A DNA stretch of 64,000 nt from Methylocapsa palsarum (GTDB lineage: Bacteria > Pseudomonadota > Alphaproteobacteria > Rhizobiales > Beijerinckiaceae). Positions 7,619-17,979 of this stretch are shown here, one piece after another. Position numbers and translations under genes: made by a program. The stretch's first letter is position 1, and the number at the start of each line of letters is the position of its first letter. The DNA lies in assembly GCF_900114285.1 (NCBI RefSeq), contig NZ_FOSN01000001.1, positions 372,001 through 436,000 on the forward strand, given 5' to 3'. The notes beneath the pieces were generated by a model. That model worked only from the letters and a program-made list of their open reading frames with translations, was not told the origin of the DNA and did no database searches.

Positions 7619-8150
7619 GACGGAATTGCGGGCGGGCCGGAGACGCGAACCCGGTCGCCGAGCTTGCCGTTTCATCCTCGTGGGTCTGTTCCGCATGCCG
7701 CCCGAAAGGGGGCGCCTGGCGGCGGGCGCTGTGCTGCGAGCCTCGCCCGCGTCATGATCGCGTCGCTGCACGCTCACGGATGGTCGCGATGGTGAGACGC
7801 TGACGCGCGCTGGCGAAAGACCGCGGTCGGCCCGATCCAAACCCTCCCCGATCAACCGCTCCCGGATCACCTCCTGCGGCATGTCGCGGCTCAGACGCGA
7901 AGCTTCGGGTTCACGGAAAAGCGCTCAATTTATAAAATTGAAAGTGTCTGGTGGTATTCATCTCGTTGGCGCAACCAACGCGAATCAGCGCTTTTGTAAA
8001 CAAAAAGTTTAGCCGGGCGACAGCTTATATAAACAAATAAGCCTGCGATTTAGGTTGTTATTTAATCTGGCTTTCAGTTGTCGCCAGTACTCTAAGTTCA
8101 TTCCTCGCGCGGACTGAAACAGCGCCTTGGTGAAAGCACGAGGTTTGATC
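7619..8150 (+). other. intergenic stretch with AT-rich promoter region
   Basis: No convincing gene. The first 300 nt are GC-rich without a coding pattern or ribosome site. From about 7918 the sequence becomes strongly AT-rich, with the palindrome CAATTTATAAAATTG (7925-7939) and TTTGTAAACAAAAAGTTTA near 7993. This is the likely promoter and operator region of the MarR-type gene at 8151. Confidence 0.5.
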
Positions 8151-8663
8151 ATGGTCCTTGCATTGAAAAGCGAAGTTTCGCAGATTCGCACCGAACGAAT
8201 TGCCCAGGTGCGTCCGATTTATCTCGAAGCCCTGACGCTCGTCGAGCGGCTGCACCGGCGCCTTCTCGACGTGATCAAGGATGAATTCGACCGGCGCAGC
8301 CGCAGCGACGTGAACGCGATCCAGGCTCTGCTGCTGTACAACATCGGCGACAAGGAACTCACAGCGGGAGAGTTGCGCACGCGGGGATATTATCTTGGCT
8401 CCAATGTCTCCTATAACGTCAAGAAGCTTGTCGAGACCGGCTATCTTCATCACTCGCGTTCGCGCGTGGATCGCCGGGCGGTCCGCATCAGCCTCACCGA
8501 CAAGGGCCGCGACGTCCATACAATCGTCGCGGGCCTCTATGAGAAGCACATCGGCACTGTCGAGAAGATCGGCGGCATCTCCCGCGACGAGTTCGGTCAG
8601 CTCAACCTCGCTCTGACGCGGCTCGAGCGTTTCTGGACAGATCAGATCAGGTATCGGCTCTGA
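8151..8663 (+). CDS. ldtR: MarR-family winged-helix regulator, LdtR type
   Basis: 170 residues. The ATG at 8151 has ACGAGG about 7 nt upstream; an earlier GTG at 8127 lacks one. The protein has a MarR-type winged helix: GELRTRGYYLGSNVSYNVKKL is the recognition-helix region and HSRSRVDRRAVRISLTDKG is the wing. Known homologues in rhizobia and Liberibacter (LdtR) control an adjacent L,D-transpeptidase gene and the stress response. Here an L,D-transpeptidase lies 1.3 kb downstream with a divergent deaminase between, which supports the LdtR reading. MarR proteins often autoregulate, and the AT-rich palindromes upstream are candidate operators. Confidence 0.82.
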   Translation: MVLALKSEVSQIRTERIAQVRPIYLEALTLVERLHRRLLDVIKDEFDRRSRSDVNAIQALLLYNIGDKELTAGELRTRGYYLGSNVSYNVKKLVETGYLHHSRSRVDRRAVRISLTDKGRDVHTIVAGLYEKHIGTVEKIGGISRDEFGQLNLALTRLERFWTDQIRYRL

Positions 8664-8738
8664 AACAATCAAGCGCCGGCTTCTTAAAAAGAACGGCGGT
8701 CCTGAAAGTCGGCGGGACGCTCAATCGAGCCGATCATC

Positions 8739-9575
8739 TCAATAGGGGTGACGATCCTTTTTGGCCTCCCAGGCGCGAAAGGCCGTCAGGCCGATCTCCC
8801 GCTCGAAATCCGGCGTCACTGCAATGCTGCGCTCATTCCAGGGCCGCGTGAAGTCTTCATACTGGAAGGCGTCGTCGAAACCGATGTGACTCGTGTCCTC
8901 GAGGCTCGCGCCGAAATAGACATGGTCGATGCGCGCCCAGTAAATCGCGCTCATGCACATCGGGCAGGGCGCGCCGTTGACGTAAATCTCGCAGCCCTTC
9001 AGCATGCGCGCCCGCTCCGGCGAGCGGTCGGGAGACCCAACCTCGCGCGGGATCATTTCCAAAATCGTGCCCGCGCCGTAGTCGCTGCCCAGCAGCGCCT
9101 TGGGGTTCAGTTTGGCCGACGCGTCGATGATCGCAGTGATCTCGGCGTGAAACACGGGACAGCCGGTGAGGAGAACCCGATTCTGGCCGCGTCCGATGAT
9201 TTCTCCATTTTTGACGATCACGGCCCCGAAAGGTCCGCCCCAGCCCTTCTCGACCGATTCGGTCGCGAGCCGGGCCGCCTCCTCCATAAATTTGCGCTTG
9301 TCCGGGTCGAGCGTCGAGGGGCCGGACTTGGACGGGTCTGATTTGGAGAGGTCTGCCTTGGAAAGGTCGGACTTGGAAGCGGAGGATTTGGAGCCGGAGG
9401 ATTTTGACGATCCGGTTCCGGAAGTCCCGGCGCTGGGCGCTCCCGTCCTGGACGACTCGGCGGCGGCCGCCGAAACCGGCAGCGCGGTCGCAGCCAAGCT
9501 TGCGGCTGCCGCTGTTGCGCCAAAGAAGGCGCGCCGTCCGGCGTCGTGAGGCAAATCGCAGGCGCAGCGTTTCAT
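8739..9575 (-). CDS. Tat-exported cytidine/guanine-deaminase-family protein
   Basis: 278 residues from the ATG at 9575. The N-terminus carries a twin-arginine signal (GRRAFFGATAAAASLAATAL). Residues about 45-85 form a low-complexity linker of Ser-Lys-Ser/Asp-Leu-Ser units encoded by 15-nt DNA repeats. The rest is a CDA-fold deaminase with FHAEITAI (zinc His and catalytic Glu) and PCPMCMSAI (two zinc Cys), closest to guanine deaminase/tRNA-adenosine deaminase-like nucleoside deaminases. These enzymes are normally cytoplasmic, so export is unusual. It lies between the regulator and the L,D-transpeptidase on the opposite strand. The substrate is uncertain. Confidence 0.85.
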   Translation of the reverse strand: MKRCACDLPHDAGRRAFFGATAAAASLAATALPVSAAAAESSRTGAPSAGTSGTGSSKSSGSKSSASKSDLSKADLSKSDPSKSGPSTLDPDKRKFMEEAARLATESVEKGWGGPFGAVIVKNGEIIGRGQNRVLLTGCPVFHAEITAIIDASAKLNPKALLGSDYGAGTILEMIPREVGSPDRSPERARMLKGCEIYVNGAPCPMCMSAIYWARIDHVYFGASLEDTSHIGFDDAFQYEDFTRPWNERSIAVTPDFEREIGLTAFRAWEAKKDRHPY

Positions 9576-9934
9576 GACATATCCCTCCGCGCCCGGGGGA
9601 TGTGGCGGAAAGATCGGCCGGACGCTCGCCACCTTAGCAGCTTAGCCCATGCGCCGCCCTGTCGCCGCCTTAAAATCGCCGCCCTATTTGCTCCTTATTA
9701 ACCATTAAGAAGCTAGATCGATTGAAACAAGCGTATGCGCCTCTTTAGTTTTGTGAACGCAGGAAGCTTGGCCGGCGGTTTGGTTGACGGCTTGGTCGGC
9801 GACTTGGCCGAAAGCTTGGCGATTCGTTGATCTGGCGCCGTCTCGCCAGGGTTTTTTGAGGCCGCTTGCGTTTCAAGCGGAGTCCGGCGGGCCTTGGTCT
9901 GCGCGCGGTTTGAGATTTAAGTTTGGAGTTCAAG
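9576..9934 (+). other. divergent promoter region between deaminase and L,D-transpeptidase
   Basis: Non-coding. An AT-rich stretch with TTATTAACCATTAAGAA lies near 9694-9712. It is followed by repeated GGCTTGG/GGTTTGG units (about 9767-9826), which continue as AGGTTTGGCGC repeats into the 5' end of the next gene. No gene is recognisable here. Confidence 0.45.
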
Positions 9935-11320
9935 GTGAAGACACGTTCAAATCGCTCGGCGCAAGGTTTGGCGCAAGGTTTGGCGAATGGCCTCGCGCGC
10001 CGCATTGCTCTGCGCGGACCGGCGTTCGCCGCTCTCCTCGTTGGTTTCGGTTCGATTTGCGCCTCGAGCGTCCAGGCGGGATCGGGGGATGGATATTACG
10101 GCGGACAGGCGGAATGGGCGCAGCGCTACGACGCAGACCCCCGGCTGATCGTCAAGCGTTCGACGACGCCGGTCCTGTCGCCGCAGACCATGGCCGCGAC
10201 CGAACAGGCGATCGAAACCTACCGCGAGATCGTCTCGAACGGCGGATGGGGAACCGTGCCGTCTGGTCAGTCGATGCGGCTTGGCGCCAACGGAGCGGCG
10301 GTCGTCGCCCTGCGCAAACGGCTCGTCGCCTCCGGCGATCTCGACCGCTCGGCGGGAGCCTCGTCCATCTTCGACTCTTACGTCGACGCCGGGGTCAAGC
10401 ATTTCCAGGCCCGTCACGGCCTGCTCGAAAACGGCGTGGTCGGCAAGGAGACGCTGGCCGCGCTCAATGTCTCGGCCGACGTGCGGCTGCATCAGCTGGA
10501 GACCAATCTCGTCCGGCTGCGCTCCTATTCGGGCAATCTCGGCGATCGCTTCGTCACGGCGAATATTCCGGCCATGGCCGTCGAAACGGTCGAAAACGGC
10601 GCCGTCGCGACCCGGCACGCCGCCGGCGTCGGCAAGATCGACCGCCAGTCCCCGGTCATGATGACCAAGGCGATCGACATCAATTTCAATCCGTTCTGGA
10701 CGGTTCCGCCTTCGATCGTCCGCAAGGACCTCATTCCGCGGATGCAGAAGGACCCCAATTACCTCAGCGACCACAAAATCAGGATTTACAGCAAGGACGG
10801 CCAGGAAACTCCGTCGAGTCAGATCAACTGGAATACGCTTGAGGCGACGAATTACACGTACCGGGAAGATCCGGGCGACATGAATTCCCTCGGCGTCGTG
10901 CGGATCAACATTAATAATCCCTATGGGGTCTATATGCACGACACCCCCGAAAAAGGGATTTTCGGGGATGACGACCGGTTTGTCTCCTCAGGCTGCATCC
11001 GGGTCCAGAATGTCCGCGATTATGTCGCCTGGCTTTTGAAGGACACGCCCGGCTGGGACCGGCCGCACATTGACGAGGCGATCCGGTCCGGACAGCGCGT
11101 CGACGCCAAATTGTCCTCTCCCGTTCCGGTCTACTGGGTTTACGTGACGGCCTGGGCGTCTCCGGACGGCCTCATCCAATTCCGCGAGGACATTTACCAG
11201 CGGGATGGTTTCGCGCCGGCCGCCGCCAATTCCTCGCCGGTCCCGCAATTGCCGTCCGTCGCCGTCCAGAAGGCGGCGAGCGTCCGCACCCTTGACCCGA
11301 TGAGCGACGAACCGCAATAG
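9935..11320 (+). CDS. L,D-transpeptidase with peptidoglycan-binding domain
   Basis: 461 residues from a GTG at 9935, which has TTGGAG about 6 nt upstream; a TTG at 9923 is the alternative. After a signal/anchor sequence ([18 protein letters not shown]) the order is: N-terminal domain, peptidoglycan-binding helices ([24 protein letters not shown]), and a YkuD/YcbB-type catalytic domain with [25 protein letters not shown]. The last contains the active-site His and Cys (SSGCIR). It makes 3-3 crosslinks in peptidoglycan or attaches proteins to it in the periplasm. LdtR nearby suggests regulation by that factor, as in Liberibacter. The 5' end has AAGGTTTGGCGC tandem repeats encoding [12 protein letters not shown]. 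Confidence 0.93.
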   Translation: MKTRSNRSAQGLAQGLANGLARRIALRGPAFAALLVGFGSICASSVQAGSGDGYYGGQAEWAQRYDADPRLIVKRSTTPVLSPQTMAATEQAIETYREIVSNGGWGTVPSGQSMRLGANGAAVVALRKRLVASGDLDRSAGASSIFDSYVDAGVKHFQARHGLLENGVVGKETLAALNVSADVRLHQLETNLVRLRSYSGNLGDRFVTANIPAMAVETVENGAVATRHAAGVGKIDRQSPVMMTKAIDINFNPFWTVPPSIVRKDLIPRMQKDPNYLSDHKIRIYSKDGQETPSSQINWNTLEATNYTYREDPGDMNSLGVVRININNPYGVYMHDTPEKGIFGDDDRFVSSGCIRVQNVRDYVAWLLKDTPGWDRPHIDEAIRSGQRVDAKLSSPVPVYWVYVTAWASPDGLIQFREDIYQRDGFAPAAANSSPVPQLPSVAVQKAASVRTLDPMSDEPQ

Positions 11321-11531
11321 TCGGCCGACTGACGGCAGGCCGGGGCGGCGTTCGCGCTCGCAAAAAGCCGCAACGGGCCGCCTTCACTCTCGCGCCTTGT
11401 CATGCTATGGGCAGCGACGATTCAATTTCCCCGAACCTGGGCGAGCGCGCCGGCGTCGAAATTCGCGGCGCGCGGCCTGCAAATCTCGACATCGGCCACG
11501 CGCCGTCCGCAATTTTAAGGAGCCCCCGCAT

Positions 11532-12836
11532 ATGAGCCAAACCAACGCCGAAGCTGGCCGGTCCGCTCCCAATTCGTTCTTCGAAGCGAGTTTGACACAG
11601 ACCGATCCCGAAATGGCCAAGGCTGTCGAACAGGAGCTTGGCCGCCAGCAGCATGAGATCGAACTCATCGCTTCGGAAAACATCGTGTCGAAGGCTGTGC
11701 TTGAGGCGCAAGGCTCGATTCTCACGAACAAATACGCCGAAGGCTATCCGGGCCGGCGCTATTACGGCGGCTGCCAGTTCGTTGACATCGCCGAGACCCT
11801 GGCGATCGAACGCGTCAAGCGCCTGTTTGATTGCCAGTTCGCCAATGTGCAGCCGAATTCCGGCAGCCAGGCGAACCAGTCGGTGTTTCTGGCGCTGGCG
11901 CAGCCGGGCGATGTGTTCATGGGCCTCGATCTCGCCGCCGGCGGGCATCTGACCCACGGCGCCTCCGTGAATCTGTCGGGCAAGTGGTTCAAGCCGGTGC
12001 ATTACGGCGTGCGTCCGGACGATCACCGCATCGACATGGATGCGGTCGCGCGTCTCGCCGAGCAGCACAAGCCGAAGATCATCATCGCGGGCGGCTCGGG
12101 TTATTCGCGGCACTGGGATTTCGCGAAGTTCCGGGAGATCGCGGATTCAGTCGGCGCCTATTTCATGGTGGACATGGCGCATTTCGCCGGTCTCGTCGCG
12201 GGCGGCGTCCATCCCTCGCCGTTCCCTCACGCCCATGTCGTCACCTCCACGACGCACAAGACCCTGCGCGGTCCGCGCGGCGGTCTGGTGCTGACCAATG
12301 ACGCCGATATCGCCAAGAAGATCAATTCGGCGGTGTTCCCCGGCCTGCAGGGCGGACCGCTCATGCACGTGATCGCCGCCAAGGGCGTCGCTTTCGGCGA
12401 AGCTCTGGGGCCGCAGTTCAAGATCTACGCGCAGCAGGTCGTCGCCAACGCGAAGGTGCTGGCCGCGACGCTTCTCGACGCCGGTTTCGCCATCGCCTCG
12501 GGCGGAACCGACAACCATCTGATGCTGGTCGATTTGCGGCCGAAGCAGCTGACCGGCAAGGCCGCCGAAGCGGCGCTCGGGCGCGCGGGCATTACCTGCA
12601 ACAAGAACGGCGTGCCGTTCGACACCGCGAGCCCGATGGTCACGTCCGGCATCCGGCTTGGAACCCCGGCGGCGACCTCGCGCGGATTCGGGACCGCCGA
12701 ATTCAAGAAGGTTGGCGAACTCATCGCCGCCACCTTGGACGGGTTGTCGAAAAACGGCGATGCGGACAACGGCGCGATCGAGGCCAAGGTCAAGGCCGAA
12801 GTGAGCAGCCTGACGACGGCGTTCCCGATCTACTGA
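11532..12836 (+). CDS. glyA: serine hydroxymethyltransferase
   Basis: 434 residues from the ATG at 11532 with AAGGAG ten nt upstream; the frame is open further up but has no ribosome site. PLP-dependent enzyme that interconverts serine and glycine while loading or unloading methylene-tetrahydrofolate. Visible signatures are [26 protein letters not shown] and the PLP lysine Lys243 in [13 protein letters not shown]. Length and motifs match the family. In methylotrophs one form belongs to the serine cycle, but a serine-cycle cluster is not seen next to it. A copy of the 116-bp repeat follows. Confidence 0.97.
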   Translation: MSQTNAEAGRSAPNSFFEASLTQTDPEMAKAVEQELGRQQHEIELIASENIVSKAVLEAQGSILTNKYAEGYPGRRYYGGCQFVDIAETLAIERVKRLFDCQFANVQPNSGSQANQSVFLALAQPGDVFMGLDLAAGGHLTHGASVNLSGKWFKPVHYGVRPDDHRIDMDAVARLAEQHKPKIIIAGGSGYSRHWDFAKFREIADSVGAYFMVDMAHFAGLVAGGVHPSPFPHAHVVTSTTHKTLRGPRGGLVLTNDADIAKKINSAVFPGLQGGPLMHVIAAKGVAFGEALGPQFKIYAQQVVANAKVLAATLLDAGFAIASGGTDNHLMLVDLRPKQLTGKAAEAALGRAGITCNKNGVPFDTASPMVTSGIRLGTPAATSRGFGTAEFKKVGELIAATLDGLSKNGDADNGAIEAKVKAEVSSLTTAFPIY

Positions 12837-12851
12837 CACGGCTGCGGCGCT

Positions 12852-12967
12852 TAGAGCATATTCCGATTGGATTGAATCAATCCAATCGACAAGAATATGC
12901 TCAAGTTTTTGACTCTGGAGCGATTTCTGATCGATCGCATGATTTCATGCGATCGGAAAGCGCTCTA
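12852..12967 (+). repeat. 116-bp MITE-like repeat, copy D (consensus copy)
   Basis: Forward copy that best represents the family. Ends are TTAGAGCATATTCCGATTGG and the inverted complement of CTAGAGCGCTTTCCGATCG, an imperfect terminal inverted repeat. Hairpin 1 has arms GATTGGATTGA/TCAATCCAATC; hairpin 2 has arms GATCGCATGA/TCATGCGATC. It lies between glyA and nrdR. Confidence 0.93.
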
Positions 12968-13055
12968 GGAGCGCCGCCTGAAACTGGACCTGGAGGCGCG
13001 GCGATCGCGCCTCCGCAAAACGAGGCGCATCCCGTTCACATGAGGCCGGAGCGCC

Positions 13056-13580
13056 ATGCGTTGCCCTTATTGCGGTAGTCTCGAAACGCAAGTCAAGGAT
13101 TCGAGGCCGACGGATGACGCCTCGGCCATACGTCGCCGTCGGGTCTGCCCGGATTGCGGCGGGCGTTTTACGACGTTCGAGCGCACCCAGCTGCGCGAAT
13201 TGACGGTTCTGAAAAAATCCGGCCGCCGGGTTCCCTTCGAGCGCGACAAGCTGATGCGGTCCCTCGCGCATGCGCTGCGAAAACGCCCCGTCGAGCCCGA
13301 CCGGGTTGAACGCATGGTCAACGGCATCGTGCGGCAGCTCGAAAGTCAGGGCGAGAGCGAAATCAAAAGCGAATATATCGGCGAACTCGCCATGGAAGGT
13401 CTTCGCGCCCTCGACAGCGTCGCCTACGTCCGTTTCGCCTCGGTGTATCGTAATTTCCGCGAGGCGCGCGATTTCAACGACCTGATCGATGAACTCGCGG
13501 TCGAGGAATGCGCCGCGAGCGAGGAGGGCGCCGCTCAACCCCCTCCGGCCAAGAACGCCCGTCCTCCGGGCCGGGCATGA
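13056..13580 (+). CDS. nrdR: transcriptional repressor NrdR
   Basis: 174 residues. N-terminal zinc ribbon with Cys3, Cys6, Cys31 and Cys34 ([21 protein letters not shown]), then an ATP-cone domain ([20 protein letters not shown]). NrdR senses ATP/dATP and represses ribonucleotide reductase operons by binding NrdR boxes. The stop overlaps the ribD start in ATGA, so translation of the two is coupled, the usual alphaproteobacterial nrdR-ribD arrangement. The last 25 residues are Ala/Pro-rich and beyond the conserved domain. Confidence 0.96.
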   Translation: MRCPYCGSLETQVKDSRPTDDASAIRRRRVCPDCGGRFTTFERTQLRELTVLKKSGRRVPFERDKLMRSLAHALRKRPVEPDRVERMVNGIVRQLESQGESEIKSEYIGELAMEGLRALDSVAYVRFASVYRNFREARDFNDLIDELAVEECAASEEGAAQPPPAKNARPPGRA

Positions 13581-14710
13581 CCGATCGCGAAGCCCCTCCA
13601 CCGCCCCTGTCGGACGATTCCCGGTTCATGGCGGCGGCTCTCGCGCTTGGCCGGCGCGGCCTTGGCGTCTGCGCGCCGAACCCGGCGGTCGGCGCACTCA
13701 TCGTGAACGAGGGCGTCGTTGTTGGCCGCGGCTGGACGAGGCCGGGCGGGCGTCCCCACGCGGAAACGGAAGCTTTGCGCGAGGCGGGCGGTTCCGCGCG
13801 CGGCGCGACGCTTTACGCGACATTGGAGCCCTGCAGCCATCACGGGGCGACGCCGCCTTGCGCCGAAGCGATCGTCGCCGCGGGCATTTCGCGCGTCGTC
13901 TTCGCGGTCGGCGATCCGGATCCTCGCGTCGCAGGGGGCGGCGAGGCGATCCTGGCCGCCGCAGGGATCAGCGTGACAAAAGGAATCCTCGAGAACGAAG
14001 CCCGGCGGGCGAACCTTGGTCATATGCTGCGGATCGCCGCGAACCGGCCGATGGTTACGCTGAAACTCGCCATGACATCGGACCTTTACGCAGCCGGTTC
14101 GCACCACGACCCGCGCCTCGTCATTACCGGAGCCGCCGCGAACGGCCTCGTTCACATGATGCGGGCGATGCATGACGCGATCATGGTCGGGAGCGGAACC
14201 ATTCTGGCCGACGATTCTCTGCTGAGCGTCCGGCTTCCCGGGCTCGAGGCGCGAAAGCCTCTCCGAATCGTTCTCGACAGCGAGCTTCGCCTGCGGATCG
14301 AGTCGTTTCTGGTCGCCACCGCGCGCGACATCCCGTCGCTGGTGATCGCGGGAGAGGGTGCCGGCGAAGATTCCGCCGCGCGGCTTCGCGGCGCCGGCGT
14401 CGAGGTGGAATTCGTCCCCCGCGACGCGTCTGGCCGCGTCAGCCTTCACGCGGCGCTGGAATTGCTCGCCGCGCGCGGGCTGACCCGGATTTTCAGCGAA
14501 GGCGGCCCGCGATTGGCCGCCGCCCTGATCGAGCAGGGCCTCGCCGATGAAGTGAACCTTCTCACCTCGCCAAAACCGCTCGGCCGGGACGGCGTTCTGG
14601 GCCTTTCCCCTCCGACGGCGGCGATCCTCGCGGACGCCGCCCGCTATTCCTGCGTCGAGGCGAGGTCGATCGGCGCCGACCGGCTGGCGCGTTACGAAAG
14701 AGCGCTCTGA
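13577..14710 (+). CDS. ribD: bifunctional riboflavin deaminase/reductase
   Basis: 377 residues from the ATG at 13577, overlapping the nrdR stop. The N-terminal CMP/dCMP-deaminase-like domain has His61-Ala-Glu63 (HAETEAL) and [11 protein letters not shown] with zinc ligands Cys86 and Cys95. The C-terminal domain is the RibD_C/DHFR-like reductase ([45 protein letters not shown]). It catalyses deamination and reduction of the pyrimidine intermediate in riboflavin synthesis. A single-base gap separates its stop from the ribE start codon. Confidence 0.96.
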   Translation: MTDREAPPPPLSDDSRFMAAALALGRRGLGVCAPNPAVGALIVNEGVVVGRGWTRPGGRPHAETEALREAGGSARGATLYATLEPCSHHGATPPCAEAIVAAGISRVVFAVGDPDPRVAGGGEAILAAAGISVTKGILENEARRANLGHMLRIAANRPMVTLKLAMTSDLYAAGSHHDPRLVITGAAANGLVHMMRAMHDAIMVGSGTILADDSLLSVRLPGLEARKPLRIVLDSELRLRIESFLVATARDIPSLVIAGEGAGEDSAARLRGAGVEVEFVPRDASGRVSLHAALELLAARGLTRIFSEGGPRLAAALIEQGLADEVNLLTSPKPLGRDGVLGLSPPTAAILADAARYSCVEARSIGADRLARYERAL

Positions 14711-14711
14711 C

Positions 14712-15338
14712 GTGTTCACAGGTCTTGTCAGCGATATTGGAATGATCGAAGGCGTCGAGCCGCGCGGACAATTGCGGCGCGTGCGGATCGTCTGCTCCTA
14801 TCCCGCCGAAACCATCGCCGAGGGCGCCTCGATCGCCTGCGGCGGTCCCTGCCTGACCGCTGTGGCGGTCGCCGGCGTTCAAGACGGAAGAACCGCATTC
14901 GAGGTCGACGTCGGCGCGGAAACCCTCGCGCTCACGACCGCTCGCCGCTGGACGCCGGGAACCCGGGTCAATCTCGAACGCTCGCTGAAGCTCGGCGACG
15001 AACTTGGCGGGCATATGGTGACCGGCCACGTCGACGGCGTCGCCAGGATCGTCTCGGTGGATGAATTCGACGGGATGAAGCGGTTCGCCATCCGCGCGCC
15101 GCGACATCTCGCCAGATTCATCGCGCAGAAAGGTTCGGTCAGTCTCGACGGAACGTCACTGACGGTGAACAGCGTCGAGGAGGATCTGTTCTCCGTCCTT
15201 CTCATTCCGCATACGCTCAAGGTGACCACATGGGGCGAGCGGCGGGCTGGCGACGAGGTCAATCTCGAAGTCGATCTCATGGCCCGCTATGCGGCGCGGC
15301 TCGCCGATGACAAAGGGCTTGCGGGGAACCGGTCATGA
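14712..15338 (+). CDS. ribE: riboflavin synthase alpha chain
   Basis: 208 residues from a GTG start, giving the universal MFTGLVSDIG opening. Two repeated lumazine-binding barrels are visible: the first ends near LERSLKLGDELGGHMVTGHVDG, the second includes KGSVSLDGTSLTVN. It dismutates two 6,7-dimethyl-8-ribityllumazine molecules to riboflavin. It directly follows ribD and overlaps the next gene by ATGA at 15335-15338. The gene is also called ribC in some alphaproteobacteria. Confidence 0.96.
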   Translation: MFTGLVSDIGMIEGVEPRGQLRRVRIVCSYPAETIAEGASIACGGPCLTAVAVAGVQDGRTAFEVDVGAETLALTTARRWTPGTRVNLERSLKLGDELGGHMVTGHVDGVARIVSVDEFDGMKRFAIRAPRHLARFIAQKGSVSLDGTSLTVNSVEEDLFSVLLIPHTLKVTTWGERRAGDEVNLEVDLMARYAARLADDKGLAGNRS

Positions 15339-16285
15339 CCAACGCCCGCGCGCACGAAAAATACGACGCGCTGATCCAGCGCTGCGAGGGCCTGTCGCCG
15401 CTGCGCACGGCGGTCGCCCATCCCTGCGACGAGACCTCGCTGCGCGGCGCGCTCGCCGCCGCAAAGGCACTGCTGATCGCTCCGATTCTTGTCGGCCCGG
15501 GAGCAAAGATCAGCGCGCTGGCCGCCGCGCAAGGGCTCGATCTTTCCGGCCTGAAGCTGATCGACGTTCCGCACAGCCACGCCGCCGCCGCCGCGGCTGT
15601 GGAGCTGGTGCGCAAGGGCGAGGCCGATGCGATCATGAAGGGAAGCCTGCACACCGACGAACTCATGGCGGAGGTCGTCAACAAGCAGACCGGCATCCGG
15701 ACGGAGCGCCGGGTCAGCCATGTCTTCATCATGGACGCGCCGAATTATCCCAAGCCGCTGTTCATCACCGACGCGGCGATCAATATCTTTCCCGGCCTCG
15801 ACGACAAGAAGGACATCGTCCAGAACGCCATCGACCTCGCCATCGCGCTGGGAATCCCGCGGCCGAAAGTCGCGATCCTGTCGGCGGCGGAGACCGTCAA
15901 CTCCAAAATCCCTTCGACCGTCGACGCCGCGGCGCTCTGCAAGATGGCCGAACGCGGCCAGATCACGGGCGGGGTTCTGGACGGGCCCCTGGCGCTCGAC
16001 AACGCCATCAGTCGGGAGGCGGCGCTGGCCAAGAACATCAAATCCGAGGTTGCGGGCGACGCCGATATTCTGATCGCCCCCGATCTCGAGGCCGGCAACA
16101 TCCTCGCCAAGGAGCTGACCTTTCTGGCCGGCGCAGACGCCGCCGGAATCGTGCTCGGCGCGCGCGTCCCGATCATCCTGACAAGCCGGGCGGACACGCT
16201 CCGCACAAGGATGGCGAGCTGTGCGGTCGCGGCGCTTTACGCCGCCGCCCGGCGCGCCGCGCTCGCGGCCAAGCTTGGAGGGTGA
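15335..16285 (+). CDS. phosphate acetyl/butyryltransferase-family protein
   Basis: 316 residues. It matches the phosphate acyltransferase fold (Pta/Ptb, and the C-terminal half of MaoC-Pta fusions): GEADAIMKGSLHTDELM, RRVSHVFIMDAP, ITDAAINIFPGLDDKKDIVQNAIDLA and DGPLALDNAIS. It exchanges phosphate and CoA on acetyl- or butyryl-groups, making acyl phosphates. No acetate or butyrate kinase gene is adjacent. The ATGA overlap with ribE makes it part of the riboflavin operon, where alphaproteobacteria usually have ribH and nusB. Acetyl versus butyryl preference cannot be told from sequence. Confidence 0.88.
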   Translation: MTNARAHEKYDALIQRCEGLSPLRTAVAHPCDETSLRGALAAAKALLIAPILVGPGAKISALAAAQGLDLSGLKLIDVPHSHAAAAAAVELVRKGEADAIMKGSLHTDELMAEVVNKQTGIRTERRVSHVFIMDAPNYPKPLFITDAAINIFPGLDDKKDIVQNAIDLAIALGIPRPKVAILSAAETVNSKIPSTVDAAALCKMAERGQITGGVLDGPLALDNAISREAALAKNIKSEVAGDADILIAPDLEAGNILAKELTFLAGADAAGIVLGARVPIILTSRADTLRTRMASCAVAALYAAARRAALAAKLGG

Positions 16286-16443
16286 CGGCGGCTGCGCGCC
16301 AGCGGGCGAGCGTGACCCCTCTTCCAATGCTCTGGCGTGGTGCTAGACTCTCCCCACATCAATAAAAAGCGCGTCCAGCGTTCAAGGCCGCTCAAGCAAG
16401 GCTGCGCAAAAGACGACGCGCCCGAAAAAAGGGAGGCAGTTCA

Positions 16444-17964
16444 ATGGTCGACAAGGTTCTGGCCGACATCGCGCATGAGATCGCCATCCGGCCCCATTAC
16501 GACAATTTCATCGGCGGAAAATGGGTTCCTGCGGTCAAGGGCCGGACGTTCGAGAATATCTCGCCCATCGACGGACGCGTTGTCTGCACCATCGCCCGCT
16601 CCAGCGCCGAGGACGTTGAACTGGCGCTCGACGCCGCGCACGCAGCCCGCGCCGCCTGGGGACAGACCTCGCCGGCCGAGCGCTCGCTCGCGCTTCTGCG
16701 CATCGCCGACCGCATGGAGCAGAAGCTCGAACTGCTGGCGATGGTCGAGACCATCGACAACGGCAAGCCGATCCGCGAGACCAAGGGCGCGGATCTGCCG
16801 CTCGCGATCGACCATATCCGCTATTTCGCCGGCTGCATCAGGGCGCAGGAGGGCGGCCTCAGCGAGATCGACCATGATACAATCGCTTATCATTTTCACG
16901 AGCCGCTGGGGGTGGTCGGCCAGATCATTCCGTGGAATTTTCCGCTGCTCATGGCGATCTGGAAGCTCGCGCCCGCGCTCGCGGCGGGCAATTGCGTCGT
17001 CCTGAAGCCGGCCGAACAGACGCCGATGAGCATCATGGTTCTCGCCGACATGATCGGCGATCTGCTGCCGCCCGGCGTTCTTAACATCGTCAATGGATTT
17101 GGCGTCGAGGCGGGCAAGCCGTTGGCGCAGAACAAAAGGATCGCGAAGATCGCCTTCACCGGCGAGACGACGACGGGGCGGCTCATCATGCAATACGCCT
17201 CGGAGAACATCATCCCGGTGACGCTGGAGCTTGGCGGAAAGTCGCCGAATATTTTCTTCGAGGATGTCGCCGCGCAGGACGACGAGTTCTTCGACAAGGC
17301 GATTGAGGGCTTCGCGATGTTCGCGCTCAACCAGGGCGAGGTCTGCACCTGCCCCTCGCGCGCGCTGGTGCATGAAAAGATCTACGACCGCTTCATGGAG
17401 CGGGCGATCGCGCGGGTGAAAGCGATCAAGCAGGGGAATCCGCTCGATCCGGCGACGATGATCGGCGCGCAGGCCTCGAACGACCAGCTCGAGAAAATTC
17501 TATCCTATCTCGACATCGGCCGTCAGGAAGGCGCCAGGGTGCTGGCGGGCGGCGCGCGCGCTGACCTTGGAGGGGATCTCTCGGGCGGATTCTACGTCCA
17601 GCCGACGGTCCTCGAAGGCCATAACAAAATGCGCATCTTCCAGGAGGAGATCTTTGGTCCCGTCCTCTCGGTCACAACATTCAAGGACGATTCCGAGGCG
17701 CTCGAGATCGCGAACGACACGCTCTATGGCCTCGGCGCGGGGATCTGGACCCGCGACGGGACCCGGGCCTACCGGTTCGGGCGGGCGATTCAGGCCGGGC
17801 GTGTCTGGACCAATTGCTACCATCTCTATCCCGCCCATGCAGCGTTCGGAGGCTATAAGCAATCCGGCATCGGACGCGAGAACCACAAGATGATGCTCGA
17901 CCATTATCAGCAGACCAAGAACATGCTGGTGAGCTACAGCCCGAAGGCGCTCGGGCTGTTCTGA
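16444..17964 (+). CDS. NAD-dependent aldehyde dehydrogenase, AcoD/ExaC type
   Basis: 506 residues with GGGAGG upstream of the ATG. Family motifs: [23 protein letters not shown] for NAD binding, [14 protein letters not shown] with the catalytic Glu, and the nucleophile Cys in [14 protein letters not shown]. The N-terminal [11 protein letters not shown] and C-terminal [10 protein letters not shown] segments match acetaldehyde dehydrogenase II. It oxidises acetaldehyde or similar short aldehydes to acids. The DUF779 gene next to it is a known partner of this ALDH subgroup. Confidence 0.93.
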   Translation: MVDKVLADIAHEIAIRPHYDNFIGGKWVPAVKGRTFENISPIDGRVVCTIARSSAEDVELALDAAHAARAAWGQTSPAERSLALLRIADRMEQKLELLAMVETIDNGKPIRETKGADLPLAIDHIRYFAGCIRAQEGGLSEIDHDTIAYHFHEPLGVVGQIIPWNFPLLMAIWKLAPALAAGNCVVLKPAEQTPMSIMVLADMIGDLLPPGVLNIVNGFGVEAGKPLAQNKRIAKIAFTGETTTGRLIMQYASENIIPVTLELGGKSPNIFFEDVAAQDDEFFDKAIEGFAMFALNQGEVCTCPSRALVHEKIYDRFMERAIARVKAIKQGNPLDPATMIGAQASNDQLEKILSYLDIGRQEGARVLAGGARADLGGDLSGGFYVQPTVLEGHNKMRIFQEEIFGPVLSVTTFKDDSEALEIANDTLYGLGAGIWTRDGTRAYRFGRAIQAGRVWTNCYHLYPAHAAFGGYKQSGIGRENHKMMLDHYQQTKNMLVSYSPKALGLF

Positions 17965-17979
17965 GCGGGAGAGGCATTC

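Noticed and set aside
9312-9440. Short regular repeats in the deaminase gene that could be taken for a CRISPR array
   Set aside because: Period is 15 nt without spacers; it is a coding low-complexity linker.
12872-13078. Small open frame inside repeats, starting MNQSNRQEYAQVFDSG, also seen in copies B, C and E
   Set aside because: The frame is a by-product of the palindromic repeat; copies B and F carry indels that break it and none has a consistent ribosome site.
13535-14719. 394-residue minus-strand frame opposite ribD
   Set aside because: Complete overlap with ribD, which has clear active-site motifs in the other strand.
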